From: Geosiphon pyriformis
Lineage: Eukaryota > Glomeromycota > Glomeromycetes > Archaeosporales > Geosiphonaceae
Assembly (NCBI GenBank): GCA_016748015.1
Contig: JAAOMT010000134.1
Span: forward strand, 604,732-668,731
Length of the DNA stretch: 64,000 nt
Direction: 5' to 3'
Position numbers and translations under genes: made by a program. The notes under the pieces are model-generated. The model searched no databases, had not been told where the DNA came from, and saw only the letters and a program-made list of their open reading frames with translations. Positions 49,267 through 62,218 of this stretch are shown here, in pieces. Each line of letters begins with the position of its first letter. Positions within the stretch are counted from its first letter, which is position 1.

Positions 49267-51213
49267 TTAATCGTCCTCATCTAATTTGATTTTTAACAAG
49301 AGTCGTCCCTCACCATCTTTTGCGTCGAGATCTTCTTCAAAGACAGTTTCTGTAATTGAATACTCATTAAGTAAGGAGATGGCAGTGTGAAGCCGATGTC
49401 TACGTTCTTGTAACGGCGGAAAATCCTAGAAAGTAGAAAACTCTTCATTGCTAATCTGATTGCTTATAAGGTGACAATGGCGTCTTATTTACCTCACTAA
49501 GTTCTCGAACCTGTATTTCCTTGAATTTCGATTCGAGTAAAATTTCTACCACGCGTCCAATCGTTGAACCGAGACTATCTGGGTAGAGAAGACTCGCCAA
49601 ATTTTTCATGTTCTCAATATTTATATTCCTTCTTTCTTCTAGACTTGGAAGAGTTTCTCTGATCTGCGAACGGAACCAAACGGTAAATCGTCTTTAAAAA
49701 TCACGAATTATATAAGTGAATAATTGAGTATTCGAAGCTCCTTGCCTCTGAAAGTTTAAGGTGGGCTTCTTCAAAGTATAAATTGGATAGTGTTTCCAAC
49801 TCACTAGCTTCATCTATACAACGGATTATCTTGGGTAGAAGCCAAGAATTTCTTTGAGACCTCCTAATTTCATATAGAATATATAGGATTTGCCCTACCG
49901 TCGAGTATGGAAATCAGCTGGCTTCGCTGTTGCGCGGCTTTAAAAAAGTCCAATTGCTTCGCGTACAAGTTCCAGCATGTTTCTATTGATAAAAAATAGG
50001 ATGATTGTTCAGAAACAATTTTCATGAACCTCCAATTGTACCCAAATCATTACCCTCCTCTGATTCCTCGCTATGGATGGAATCACATCCCAGAGTGTCT
50101 TTTTGTTGAAGATCCACTTGTAGCTGTTTCTCTTGTATTGCTGTATCAAGTTCATTTAATTGTTTCTGGAAACTCTCCATTTTAACCAGCACGCTATCCT
50201 CTAGCTATCAATCAAAAACAAAAAGACAATTTATTTCACAAGCCGTTTAATGTTAAACAAAAAAGAATATCTAACTCTAGATATACCTTTGGATCAATGT
50301 AAGTTGAGCTCGATGGTTGTTCCATAATGCAAGATCTTCTTTTCAATGTACGGAGCTCTAATTCCTAAAATTTAAAAAAGTAATTTATGACTAATTTTGA
50401 TTATGTGATTCATTTGAGAATAAATTTTTTTTCATACTTTGTTCCAAATTTGTTCGGTTAAATTTTCCACAGATGCAGTTAATTTCATCCTTTGCGCCTT
50501 TAATTCCTTAACGTCCCGCTCCTGTTGTGGTTGGGGCGACAATTTTGATTTTTTCGTTCCTCTTTTCGCATGAAGGGTTTCATTTCCTCTTGGTTTTGGA
50601 AGTCTTAGAGCACCTAATTCGATCTCGTGGCTATCAACCTATTAATTTCTAAAAAACTGAATTAAAAATTGAAGAAAAATGAGGCAAAATTTCGGTGGCT
50701 GTTTCACACGACCTCCGTTTGGAGTTGATGTTCCCTCTGCTGCAGTATAGTCAACTCTTTTTCGATTTGATTGATTAAGGAGTTTATCTCAGGAGATATC
50801 TCGGCCGCGAGATTTATTTGGGCGTCATTTATATCTTTCTCGGTAACCAATTCGTGTTCCTACAGTATTTAGATGGCGGACATATTTTAAGTCTGTGACG
50901 GTCAGCTCACAACACCCCCTTCATTATATTAACCCGATCATATTTCAAGACTTCATTAATCCTTGTGAAATCTTTTGTGCCATATTCCAGCCTTTTGACA
51001 GAGGTTTGTAGCTAAAATTAATAGCGGTTCGGACAATTTTTATTTATATTTAAGTCGAAAATGAACAAGTTTTTATCTCGCGACCGAATGCAGTAAGCAT
51101 ACCAACAGAGAACTATTTTGTAACTTCTCTACACATCTCTCAAGGTTTTGAACATAAACTGGAGGTAAAGTGGAGGTGGGGTTAGGAAGATGAGAGAATC
51201 TTCTTTGTGCCAT
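49267..51213 (-). CDS. Spc19-domain (DASH/Dam1 complex) protein with long coiled-coil extension
   Basis: Ten minus-strand exons: 51103-51213, 50934-51011, 50713-50859, 50438-50638, 50287-50364, 50054-50204, 49899-49982, 49746-49813, 49493-49663, 49267-49425, phase-matched, 415 residues. Residues 15-112 match the DASH subunit Spc19 pattern: LPPVYVQNLERCVEKLQNSS, VKRLEYGTKDFTRINEVLKY, HELVTEKDINDAQINLAAEI and PEINSLINQIEKELTILQQR. Spc19 is part of the ring that couples kinetochores to microtubules. Usual Spc19 proteins are about 110-170 residues. Here about 300 more follow, mostly Gln/Glu/Lys-rich predicted coiled coil, ending in NLASLLYPDSLGSTIGRVVE and LLLKIKLDEDD, which I do not recognise. 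The intron after 49746 uses a GC donor (GCAAGG). Confidence 0.75.
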
Positions 51214-51589
51214 AGTGGAGCCTCAATCGTTAATTATTTCGGGAAGTTTTCTAGTGATTATATTAGACACACGCGTTATATCATATCATTTAGACGTGTC
51301 TGATATAAATGGGACTCCAATTTTGATTGGTCAATAGTGGATAGCTGACTTTAAAAAGTTGGGCAAATTTCTGAAGACGGGAAAATATAAAGCCATATAT
51401 CTTTAATTTCGAGAAAAATTATTTTTAACAAATTGAAAAATAACGTGTCTTGACTTACGAATCAAAAAGGGGATTATCAATTACTTTATCAAAGATTAAG
51501 GAAGTCAGGAAAAGCAGCAAAGATTCTTTGCAACTTATACAATAGCGAAAATATGAGAAAATATTAGGAACATATGTTTCTACTATTTC

Positions 51590-51590
<1 letters not shown>

Positions 51591-51623
<33 letters not shown>
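51591..51623 (+). repeat. (CAA)n microsatellite
   Basis: Eleven CAA units, perfect. Confidence 0.95.
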
Positions 51624-51624
<1 letters not shown>

Positions 51625-52102
51625 TTCAACTGCATTGATTGTTTCCCGAATTTCTTCAATTTCTTGGGCGGTTCATCTCTGATACTCCCAGCTTCGACAT
51701 TTTCTTCAAGATTTATTTATCCATTAAACAACAGAAAAATTCAGTCTTCCTAAATGTACTTTTATCGATCAAAAAAAGCACTGGAATGGTTTGAAAAAAT
51801 CAAACTAGGAAACCTATAAACTTTTCAGTACTTGAAATAGTCACAAATCTTCGTACTGAATTCATTATATTGTTTAAAGACTGAAATTCAAAAATATTTA
51901 CTAATTGATTATCTTAAAAGTTAAAAAATCCATGCCAAACATAATTGACTGCTAATTTTTCAAAACAATGACGATATACAGATTCTTCGCCTTTAGAACC
52001 GCGTTTATCCATTTGATTTGATCCTGTAAAAATAGAAATTTATTCAAGAAGCAATAAATGGATATTTAACGATATGAGAAACCATTTTCTAAAGGATTAT
52101 AA

Positions 52103-52137
52103 GTTGTTATTGTTGTTGTTGTTGTTGTTATTATTAT
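52103..52137 (+). repeat. (TTG)n/(TTA)n microsatellite
   Basis: TTG-rich run, reverse complement in type of the (CAA)n 0.5 kb to the left. Confidence 0.9.
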
Positions 52138-53070
52138 GACACCCCCGAGGTCAAGCTAAGTTTCAAGTAGGGTATATCTCGAAAATCCACACAATTCAGT
52201 GATTAAAAAGATGCGTCAGATATTTGAAATATAAAATTCTAAATCGGTTTATAAATATAGACAAAACTGAGATAGGATGAACGTCAAACGATCAATGAAT
52301 TTTATCACGAAAGCCCGAGCGAGATACTTTACCGTTCCCTCTTTTACAAGTCAGCCCGTTTCTTTAATTAGCATATTTCATAAAATCAAGATTTTTACTT
52401 TAGACAATTTCAAAATCTTAATATAATTGATCTCTAATTGTTTTAAAACTCTTGGTCCACTGGGATAAATATCAAATAATAGCAAAGACAGATATTCCAA
52501 TTCTCTAACCAAATTCAGTTGCAATGAAAAACTTGTTAGGATTTTTGGAAATTCAATTCCTTTCAAAACGCGTCAAAAAAAAATTAGGGTAGTGAAAATC
52601 TTGATCAATTGAGGCTGAACACTTTGATCATTGTTTTGTCAGCTGTTTGCTTGCTTGCTTGCTTGCCTGCCTACCCTAAGCCCATAAATATCGGCAGTTC
52701 CAAATGAAAACTCCAACCTATACCTAATCATTTAGTCGCACGATAAAATTGGGCTTTATTCTTTTTGCGGATAAAGATTTTTAACTCTTTTAAACTTTCA
52801 CACATTACAAATCCAACAAAAAAAGCCGTTATCTTGACGTCAGTTTTCCAAAGAGTTTAAAGAGGCATTCATTATGTTTGAAAAGACTTTAAGGGTAAAA
52901 ATGACTTGATGTTTCCGTTCTTTATATGGATTTTTTTCGGGTAATCCCTTCGAATTGGCCATTTCTTTTGGGACGTGTGAAATTTTAACCTAATTGATAT
53001 AAGGCACACTTAATTATAATTAATCTTTTAACTTTTTTCAAGACACAATTAAAAATAATTATGCTGGATT

Positions 53071-53071
53071 A

Positions 53072-53118
<47 letters not shown>

Positions 53119-53140
53119 TGATAATGATAATGATGATGAC
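53071..53140 (+). repeat. (ATG)n microsatellite
   Basis: Perfect ATG/GAT run of about 15 units, followed by interrupted ATAATG units. Confidence 0.95.
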
Positions 53141-53355
53141 ACGTTGTCGATGAACCTTTTAGTTTTTGAAGAATAACGGTGACCCCGAGATGGTGTTAAA
53201 AATCATGCGGGTAATAAAAAGACTGATAAGTAAATGCACCGGTCAAAATAATATCCATCATGCTGTTCTCGACAATTAAAATGACTCAAAATCCTTTTTT
53301 GTAAAAATCATTATCCTTAATTGCTGACAAATGTTTCCTACAGATCTTTTCTTTT

Positions 53356-53364
53356 TGTGTGCCT

Positions 53365-53406
<42 letters not shown>

Positions 53407-53425
53407 GTGTGTGTGTGTGTATGTG
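53356..53425 (+). repeat. (GT)n microsatellite
   Basis: About 30 GT units with GTCT and GC interruptions. Confidence 0.95.
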
Positions 53426-54232
53426 TAGATTTCGAATGTGAGACTAGCATAAAATGTTGTGTTCAAAATTATAAAAACCAAAGTACATGCTTTTTTTAAA
53501 AAAATTTCGGCAAAATCCCATCGGTCAGTATCTTATCATCTCAACCGAAACTAACACAAATTAATCCATTTGTTTTTTTCTTAATTATTAACGCGTGGTC
53601 TTTTAAAAATCGTCATTGACCAATTCAAATTAATACCAAATTGAAATTTTCAAAGTATTAGATACTCTATTGGATAAATTGAATGGTTATCAATCTGAAA
53701 ACTTTGCATTAAGATTTTCCGATACATACCAATTGACAGGAAATTATATTTAAATCATTTCAATATGAAAGTATTTTATCAACACGTTTTATCTCTATTA
53801 AAGAAAAAAAAAGCCATCCAAAAAATATTTTGCAAACTTAAATTTCTTGGGAATCAAAAAAAAAATAAAAAAAATAAAGTAAAATTCCCATTTATCATAT
53901 TGCTGATGAATTATGCGTGTATTTATTGTATGCTCAGTGAAATGTGTATTTTTTTTGATTTCTTGAAATCCTATCTACTATGTTCAATCGTTGTTTAATT
54001 GTCTTGTTAATAATATTTTCAAGATTCGAAAGATGTTATCAAAAATGTTTCCAAAATTGAGAAATGTGCCAGTTTTTGTGTCGTTCAAAATAAAACGTAT
54101 TGAAATCCTACGTGGGGATTGCTACTATCACAAGTCGAAATATCTATTGCTAAATTTTATATATATATATAATCTCAAAAGATGCATCTAAAACTACAAT
54201 ATCCTATTATAATTATACATTAACTAAGCTCA

Positions 54233-57200
54233 TTAATTTCTTCGATTATTGTTACTTCTTGTTGACCTATTACTTGTGGAACTATCATTAGGACTGACAT
54301 TGCCGCTAGCAGCACGTACATGCTGTGTTGGCATTGTGGATTGTCTGTTTGCTGAATTACCCGTGTCATTATAATAGCGTGGGCCGGTCAATGTTGGATT
54401 TTCAAATGAACGGGAACGTTCAAATGAGTTTGTGGGTGAATGGTTCTGCGATCCTCTTCTTTCACGATGAGGAGGATATTGTGGTCTGGCTGGTTGATCA
54501 TAGCTGAAATCACGAGAATTTTGTCGCGCGACAGCAGCTTCTCTCGCTACTTGTTGTGAATAATATGTGTCACGATTTGACATTCTAGGTGATCCACGCG
54601 GAGAATTTCTTCCACCTGGAGATGCAGATCCATCCCGGTGTCGGGGTGGATCTGCATACCGTGCATGTCGACTTGAAGTTGAATTTGTGGGGGAAGGAAC
54701 CGAATAATTAGGCGGGAAGCCAGTCGTGACTGAATGACGAATTCGGCGTTGCGTTTGATGTTGCACACCTACAGGTATGTTTTCACCAATTACAACGTCA
54801 TCATCATCATCATCATCATCGTCATCACCATCATCATGATCATGATGAAGACGATAATCCTCTTCCTGACTTAAATAATAATCACCACCTATATTAAAAT
54901 CACCTTCAGCAGCAGCGAGGCGATTATTCCGTGTTGGGTCAGGTTTAAACGAGGGCGAAGAGGGAGTTGCCGATCGTGGACTAGCCGGAAGTCTCGCGAG
55001 TTCAATGTTGTCGACCGGTCCTAAAAGGTAGGGGATCTCTGTTATTTCAGCGTCATGGGGGGAACCAGGATTCGTTAAGAATGGGTAGGCTTCTTTTTCT
55101 TGGGTCGTCCCGTGGTTAGGCATAGGATAATCGTTCGGGGACACGTCCGAGGAATCCAGCTCTGTATTAGAAATTGTATCACGAGACCGTTCAACACCCC
55201 TTGTCAGTGGCATTGAACTTTCATTTGTGTTCAACGATTCAAAAGATTCAGTCGTGCTGTAGTGACTCTTTCGCATCATACCCATCATTTTCATGTCCTC
55301 CAAAAATTGTGGTGGCGGTAAGCCTTTAGCTATTGCCTCTTTGAATTGTCTTTCTCGTTCGAATTCGACCCATCTTTTCATCACGATTTTGGAACTGTCG
55401 AATTCACCATCCTTGGCCGAATGATCACCTTTTCCTTTGTCACCTTCGACCCGGCGAGTGGCACCCCATGTAAAATCGTCGAAATGCCAGTAAGCGTAGA
55501 TTGGAAGGAGGAAATTCCAGATCGGTAGGGAAAGTAAGTAAATCAACATCCATCCTACGTAAACAACTTTTCTAGAAGTCATTAAAATCAAAATGGCAGG
55601 TAAACCCAGAATTGCGGCTAACAATAATAAGGGAATTATTGGAAGTGGTTTTACAAAGAAGGAAATGATGACGAGGTAGATGGTGAAACTGATAGCAGCG
55701 GGTAGTACGACAGTACCAACAAGTTCCATAAAGATGACAAACTGCATAGAGAAACAGAATGTGCCGCATAAATCTCGGACCAAAATTAATTCCATCAAAT
55801 TGTGTACAGTAGAATTAATCCATCGACGGCGTTGAGACAATAAAACTTTAAAGGAATCTGGTACTATGGTTTTGCAAACGGCCTGTGGTACGAATAACAT
55901 TTTTCGCTTGGGAAAAGTTCGAAGCATTAAAGTGGTCAGGAAACGATCTTCACCAAGCAAGAGAAGGTTTTTCTTGTGCAAGGTGTCGACAATGTTTTCA
56001 GAGTAATTTTCAACTATATCAGGATTTGCCAATATGGGGACCCAATATCCGTCAGGGCCTTTTGGTGCTTTAATACGATACATACAGAAACAACCTGGTA
56101 AACAGGTAACACCTCCAAATATTGACTCAAAGGCCTTACTTTGATGATGGGATATATAATATTCGAACACTGTTGTACGTTTGATTAAAACGTTAAATAT
56201 CAATGAAATAAATGAATAAATGAATAAATAAATAAATAAATGGTTTGCTGGCTGGCAAGGATAGTAGTATTTACAAATTTTTGAGGGAAAAAATACCTTG
56301 AATCATTGTCCAGATGCTATCTGTTTTGTTGGCAATCTTTGTTTCTCCGCACAACCCCATAATTTCGTTATCTCGTATCATACAAGAGATCATACGAGAA
56401 AGTGAGTCTGGATATATTTTGGTATCAGCATCCACCTAAATTGAAAATGAGAATGTCCTCTTTTAACAAAAAAAATAAAAATTCATCAAAGCCCGAAATT
56501 TTACTAGATACCACTACCTACCATCAACACAATCTCATACTTATCCGGACTGACGCCGGTGACTCTCCATATTCCATTGAAGAATTCATATTCGAATGGT
56601 GTCATACGTTCATCAAACATTACCTTTTGCAAGAAGCCCATAAGGATAATTTGTGAATCACGTTTTCCACGATTACCAGGTTTTGGGAGGTTTTGTTCCT
56701 CTTCGGCACCACACTTGACCACTAGTACCATTGGTACTCTTTGTTGTTTACTAACGTCAACTTTGGACTGATCGTACTTGTAAAAGCCGGAAAATACCTT
56801 TGCCCTATTATGACGTTTGGTACCATCAGCGATCGCAACGTATGAATGTGCTTCGACTTCCTCCGGAGGAATGGCAAAATTGTGCATCAGAGAAAGCAAG
56901 ATATCCGGTGTGGACATTGAGTTCCCACCTCCGGTGATAATACCATCAGCAATCACGAGAACAACTTTATGGGAGTTGGGATAGTCTGTCATAGCGATGG
57001 AATCAAGGGTACTACGAAGGCCTTGTTCTGATTCAGAGTAGGCCGTGATCAAGCATATAGTATGTGTTAGGGGAAAATTGAATGGTTGATAACCGGCGGG
57101 AGGCTGAGCCACTATATGAGTACTGGGAAAGGGACAATTTCCAAGTGATTCTTTACTATCGGATGTTAATGATGTTCCCAGAGAATATTCTTGATGATGA

Positions 57201-57914
57201 AGAGGAAGGGAAGAAGAGCTTGCATTGTTCATGTCATCATTTAAATTTGATCTTGTAGGACCTAATGTGGGACTACCACTTGGTGATGCATTCGGTGATA
57301 TTCGTGGTGTTGAGCCTCCCGGAGGATAAAGTAGATTCTTGGGAGAAGTTTTTCCGTATGGAGAACGACGACCATTACCACCACCACCACCACCACCATA
57401 TGCTCCAGTCTTTGATTGACTTGTCTGACTTCCATTTGACGGACGAGGATTGTAAGCATTAGAGAAACGAGAAGTCATGGGAAGGAAACGTGATTTACGA
57501 TTTGGAGGTGATGCGGGCTTATTGATATCTTCGGACCATGCCTCAATCTCGGCTGCACGCTTCATCCTCTCCTCATAGGATTCGGGTTTGAATGCGCCTA
57601 ATCTCCAAGATAAACACCATCCAAAGATCACGGCCAATAGGAATTTGATGAATACGACGCCCACAATGAAAATTAATGAAATATAAAGAACAATATCAGA
57701 AGCAATGCATCCCATTGTTTTCGTATCAATGGAACCAATTCGTAAAACGTCAGCCAGACACTCGGCAATTCTCTTATTGTCAGTATTCATGAACATGAGT
57801 GAAGCATCACGACGACTATATATATTATTGGGATTTGTGAGGTTGTTAAATATTGGTGGTATGTTAATCTGCGTTGGGTCGAGCCATTTTAACCTTTCCA
57901 AATCAAGCACATAA

Positions 57915-57954
<40 letters not shown>

Positions 57955-59294
57955 AATTTTAGAGTTTAAAATAAAAGTTTCAAGGAATAACGAAACGCGT
58001 CAAAGCAAAGAATACTATTCACCCATTGTATACCGCCAGATTCCGACCAGGTTTAGCAATATCATCCCACGTGTAGAATACTTCGCCAGTTTTTTTTAAT
58101 GCAAAATATGCTCTTCGAGCTGTCTCTGAAGTGTGACAACCAGGTTGTGAGACCCATTGTTTGGTCAGTTCCGTAGCTTTTGTTGAACCATTCTGTTCAA
58201 GCATGATGCATGGGAAATAGTAAGCAAGATTTCCATTTTCATTTTTAATTTTAGAGCCGGGGGCGGAGGTTAAAATCCCCTTACACCGGAAGTTCACTTT
58301 TTGGAACATGAATGAAATATCTTTTCCTCCAGCGTTCACCGGTCGGTAGGCAGGATTAGAATTGGGAGCGATTGGAGGATTGTATGATTGAACGCCGGGA
58401 TGTTTGAAGCCATCAAGGTTATAAGCAAAGCCATTTATAATGACAGTGCCACCGTTTACAGTTCCACCTCTTAAACGAGTTGGAGGTTTACCACATACGA
58501 CTTGAGTGAAACCTAAGATTCCAATATTTGATTATGATGATTTTTTACCAAACGGTAGCATAAAGTGAAAAATTTTCAAATAAAATCTCAAAATTTAAAC
58601 GAACCAAATGTTAAAAATGCCACAAAAAGGCATATGACAATAATCACAGAAATTAGGCCAATCTTTTCACGCCAAGCACGTTGAATTTCCGGAGTCTTCA
58701 TACGACCTTTTGTTAATTTAGAAGGGGTATATTTTTAGTGTAGAACGATGATTTTAAAAATCTGAATTAATTAAAAAAAAAAGAGTTACCTATTGTGCTC
58801 AAGATAAATGGAGGAGCGTAGAATGTGACTGCATAACAAAAAATAATCCAACAAGTGGGCCATTCTTTTTTCTTCTTCTTCTTTTTATTGTTATTATTAA
58901 TTTGTGAGTCCTTTTCACTTTTTCTTCTTTTAATAGTGTTTAGACGTTTCTTTGCTTCATGGGATTTTGGTCTTTCACGTCCTAGAATACTTTGGCCACG
59001 TCGAGGACCTTCAGGTCTACCATTTTCCAGTTCATCAGTACGGGAATTATAAGGATATTGTGGGTTGTTTGGGAACACTGGGTCCCTCTCGAAACGTGAG
59101 TTTTGTCTTTGAGGGTGAAAACCCTGAGGGGGAATCGTGATTTCAGTTGTTTCTTCGGGATATGTTACAGTGGGATTTGTTAAATGAACTTGGTTAAATA
59201 CAGAGCTGCGAAATTGTACAGGTGCTCTAGTGGGTCCAGAACGTCGGCTCACTCCTGAAACCCTAGAACTTGGGGTTGGGGGTGTTGAAGACAT
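54233..59294 (-). CDS. Chitin synthase, division 2 / class IV type
   Basis: Membrane glycosyltransferase (GT2) that polymerises UDP-GlcNAc into cell-wall chitin. Six minus-strand exons: 58790-59294, 58605-58706, 58023-58512, 56522-57914, 56297-56435, 54233-56169, GT-AG and in phase, 1,521 residues. A disordered N-terminus carries a poly-Lys patch. Membrane segments lie near residues 148-168 and 185-202, with a cytochrome b5-like region at about 215-360 ([18 protein letters not shown]). Another membrane pair is at about 433-465. The catalytic part has [23 protein letters not shown] at 831-834, [10 protein letters not shown] (EDR at 950-952) and the hallmark QRRRW at 989-993, followed by several membrane helices ([20 protein letters not shown]). 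The last 350 or so residues are low-complexity, with an Asp run. Many class IV enzymes end earlier, so this tail is unusual. Intact and probably functional. Confidence 0.93.
57917..57952. repeat. 36-base homopolymer A tract inside chitin synthase intron 3
   Basis: Perfect A36 on the plus strand, so the minus-strand transcript has U36 directly before the UAG acceptor of the intron 57915-58022. Confidence 0.95.
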
Positions 59295-60555
59295 ATTAAC
59301 TATTGTTCATTTAGGAAATATCTACAAAAAGAGTAATGGGGAGTGGAGTGGAGTGGGAAAGGGGGAGTGGGTTTTTTTTATTTTAATATTGGATCTTTTC
59401 CTTTGTTATTTTGGTTTTCGAACTTGCAAAATCCAAATCAACTTGATTGGTCAAACTTTACACGAATAGAAAAGAGGAAAGAAGAGTGAAGATGAGAGAA
59501 GCTCTTAGTCAAAAAGTTTTTATGAAAATGTAGCCGCGTTTTGTCACGTCACGTCACGACTTTGGAGAAAGAATAAATAGTGAAGTGAGAAGTTTTGATT
59601 TTTTTCGAAAAAAGAGGTTTTTTTTAAAGATAAAAATTGGGGGTTTTTTTTTGAACTTACTTAAAAAAGTAAGACTATATTTTGTTGAAGGGATATTGAG
59701 TTTTGAGTTTAGAAAAGTGGTAAAGAATAAAGATACCACGATTTAAATAAAGTCTGACGTGTAGTCAGAGGGAGACAAATAGAAAAGGAAAAGGGCTAGA
59801 AGAAAGCCTGTTACAGGTGCTGAAACCAAACAAAAAAAACGAGATTTTTTTTAATATATTTTTTTTTCAAAACGGTTTTTTTTTTATTTTTGGACTTGAG
59901 CTCCCAAAAAGCAATATCTCAAACTTTTTAGGACCTTCTTTTTTTTGTTTTAGGAGCGAAACAAAAATCACAATAAGGTGTAACCCAAGATTCGCTTTAA
60001 TTATGATATCGATACTAATCGTAAATTTAAATTTTAGTTTTTTTTTTTTGAAAGGCTCGTAAATTTAACTGTTTTAAATGTTCCGGTATTCGGGTGATGA
60101 TGAAAATTTTACTGGCGGAGAATGAAATTACCCAACAGATTATGAAGAATTTAGTTTTTTTTTTTATTTTGTTTTTAAACTTTTTTATATATCATGATAG
60201 CAGTTAAAAATAAAGCCAATCAAAAGTAAAATATCTTAATTACGAGTTTCCAAATTAAGGTTGAATTATTTGGGGGGTGAGGCGAGGGCTGTGGAGAGGA
60301 GAAGGATGAGGATGAGAAGGAGGAGGAGGAGAAGGAGAAGAGGGGATTACAAAGAATCGTTTTTTTTTTAATGTTTGTTCCAAAAGGTTTAATTTTAGAT
60401 CGCCAAGAAGGCTTAAGCTATTTTTAAAATGGGACAAGAAAAGCGTAAGGCTACATCATTTGAAGTTATTTAGTAAAAACAAAATGGAATAGAACTGAAT
60501 TCAGAATTCAGGGTAACCTTTTAAGAAGATCTTTTTTTAAAAAAATACCAGTTTT

Positions 60556-60558
<3 letters not shown>

Positions 60559-60609
<51 letters not shown>

Positions 60610-60611
60610 TA
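60559..60611 (+). repeat. (TTA)n microsatellite
   Basis: About 17 perfect units. Confidence 0.95.
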
Positions 60612-61134
60612 AAAAGCCGAATAAGTTTCCATTGAGAACTTTTTTAATTATAGAGTTGTTTATTTTTTTTATTTTATTTCTTGAACAAGAAAAAAACGCC
60701 ATATAAAAAAAAAATTTTTTTATTTTTATTGGAAATTTTTTTTTAAAATTTTCCTATTATTCAAGTTTCGAGTTAGAAAGAAAACATGATGAAATAAATT
60801 AATATTTTGTTTGTAATTATGACCATGCAATGCATAAAAAGAAGAATATTATACTGGTCAACACACAGGTTAATATGTCAAACACAGGTTAATATGTCAA
60901 AAAAAGGAAAATAAAAGTTTTTTCCTTTTTTGAAATTTGCATAGGATGACAGGAAAAGCTTTTTTTTTTAAATAAAAATACTCCCCTTGTCAATCTTAGC
61001 AAGAAATGTACAAAAATTAAAAAGGATTTACATTTATTACTACTTAATAGTAAAAAAAAAAAAAATAGTGACTAAATTTTTACCTTAAGGGGTAATGTCC
61101 AAATAAATTATATGTCTTTGAACATTTTTTTGGT

Positions 61135-61190
61135 TTGGTGGGTTGATGGGTTGATGGGTTGATGGGTTGATGGGTTGATGGGTTGGTGGG
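61135..61190 (+). repeat. Octamer tandem repeat TTGATGGG
   Basis: Seven 8-base units: TTGGTGGG, five TTGATGGG, TTGGTGGG. G3 runs every 8 bases give a G-quadruplex-capable plus strand. Confidence 0.95.
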
Positions 61191-61491
61191 TTGTGATTGA
61201 TCAATTAAAAATCGTACCTTTTTTTTTTTTTTTAAAAAAAATGTTTCTAGAAAACTTTTCGTTCAACCTTGCAATTGAAATATTATGTCAGATTACATGC
61301 AACCCAAATTCGGCGTTACTGTACAAAATGCACGGGTAAGTAACATTGCACACTATTATGGCGCGCTAAAATATTTATCATGTCAAACATTTTTGATGTA
61401 ATGAAATTAAGGATCAAGGTTTTTCACGATCGCTGATAAGAAATAAACAGTTTTTGATTTATTTACTTTACAAAGAAAAACCTAATCATAT

Positions 61492-61515
61492 TTATTATTA
61501 TTATTATTATTGCTA

Positions 61516-61605
<90 letters not shown>

Positions 61606-61612
61606 GTTATAA
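61492..61612 (+). repeat. Long (TTA)n microsatellite
   Basis: About 35-40 TTA units with two interruptions, followed by TAATTA-type repeats to about 61700. Confidence 0.95.
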
Positions 61613-61826
61613 TTATAATTATAAATTCAAAGAGAATATATATAAAATATAAAATATAATTGGACTATTTTTCATTAATTAATTAATTAATTAATCATTT
61701 TCAAAAAAAAATTGCTTTCCAAAATAATCAAAATAATATTTTCATCATCTTGGTTTTTTTCAAAGATATTTTTTTAAAATTTATAATTAAAAAATTCAAT
61801 CTGATAAAAACTCTTTACCCCAATAA

Positions 61827-62187
61827 TTATCTTAAACCAAATACTGACCTGGCCAAGATAGCCTGTAACTTCACCAATCGGTTACAAAGTGCCAAAGTTC
61901 CAGGTAATAAACATAAGATGAAAGGTAAACTGAGTGCAAAACAAATTACGGTAATGCAAAATATCAAAATTGACATTATGAATTTAATAAATATAAAATA
62001 AATTACGCTCCTTATGGTGAATTGGTCAAATGAAAGATCGAGAAAATAGTCAATGTAACCGACAGGTTGAATCACATCCCTGGATGTTCGGGTAATTGGG
62101 GGTAAAGGTTGATTGAAAACGGGAAAACTCGTTGGAGAGATTGAAGATAGAAAGAGGAGTTCAAGTCGGGATAGCGACCTGGATTAC

Positions 62188-62218
<31 letters not shown>

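Larger units (their letters stand above)
51214..54232. other. Intergenic, microsatellite-rich
   Basis: Three kilobases without a convincing gene. A possible minus-strand exon after an acceptor at about 52030 reads MDKRGSKGEESVYRHCFEKL and ends in TAA near 51917, unassigned. Short TTGC repeats lie at about 52650. The right end holds the 3' side of the chitin synthase. Confidence 0.5.
59295..61826. other. Intergenic, chitin synthase upstream region
   Basis: Holds the promoter side of the chitin synthase (start at 59294). Many T/A homopolymers; purine-rich tract GAAGGAGGAGGAGGAG near 60320. No gene recognised. Confidence 0.6.

Noticed and set aside
51910-52035. Short exon MDKRGSKGEE...
   Set aside because: Good acceptor but no partner exon or recognisable family; left as a note under the intergenic entry rather than called a gene.
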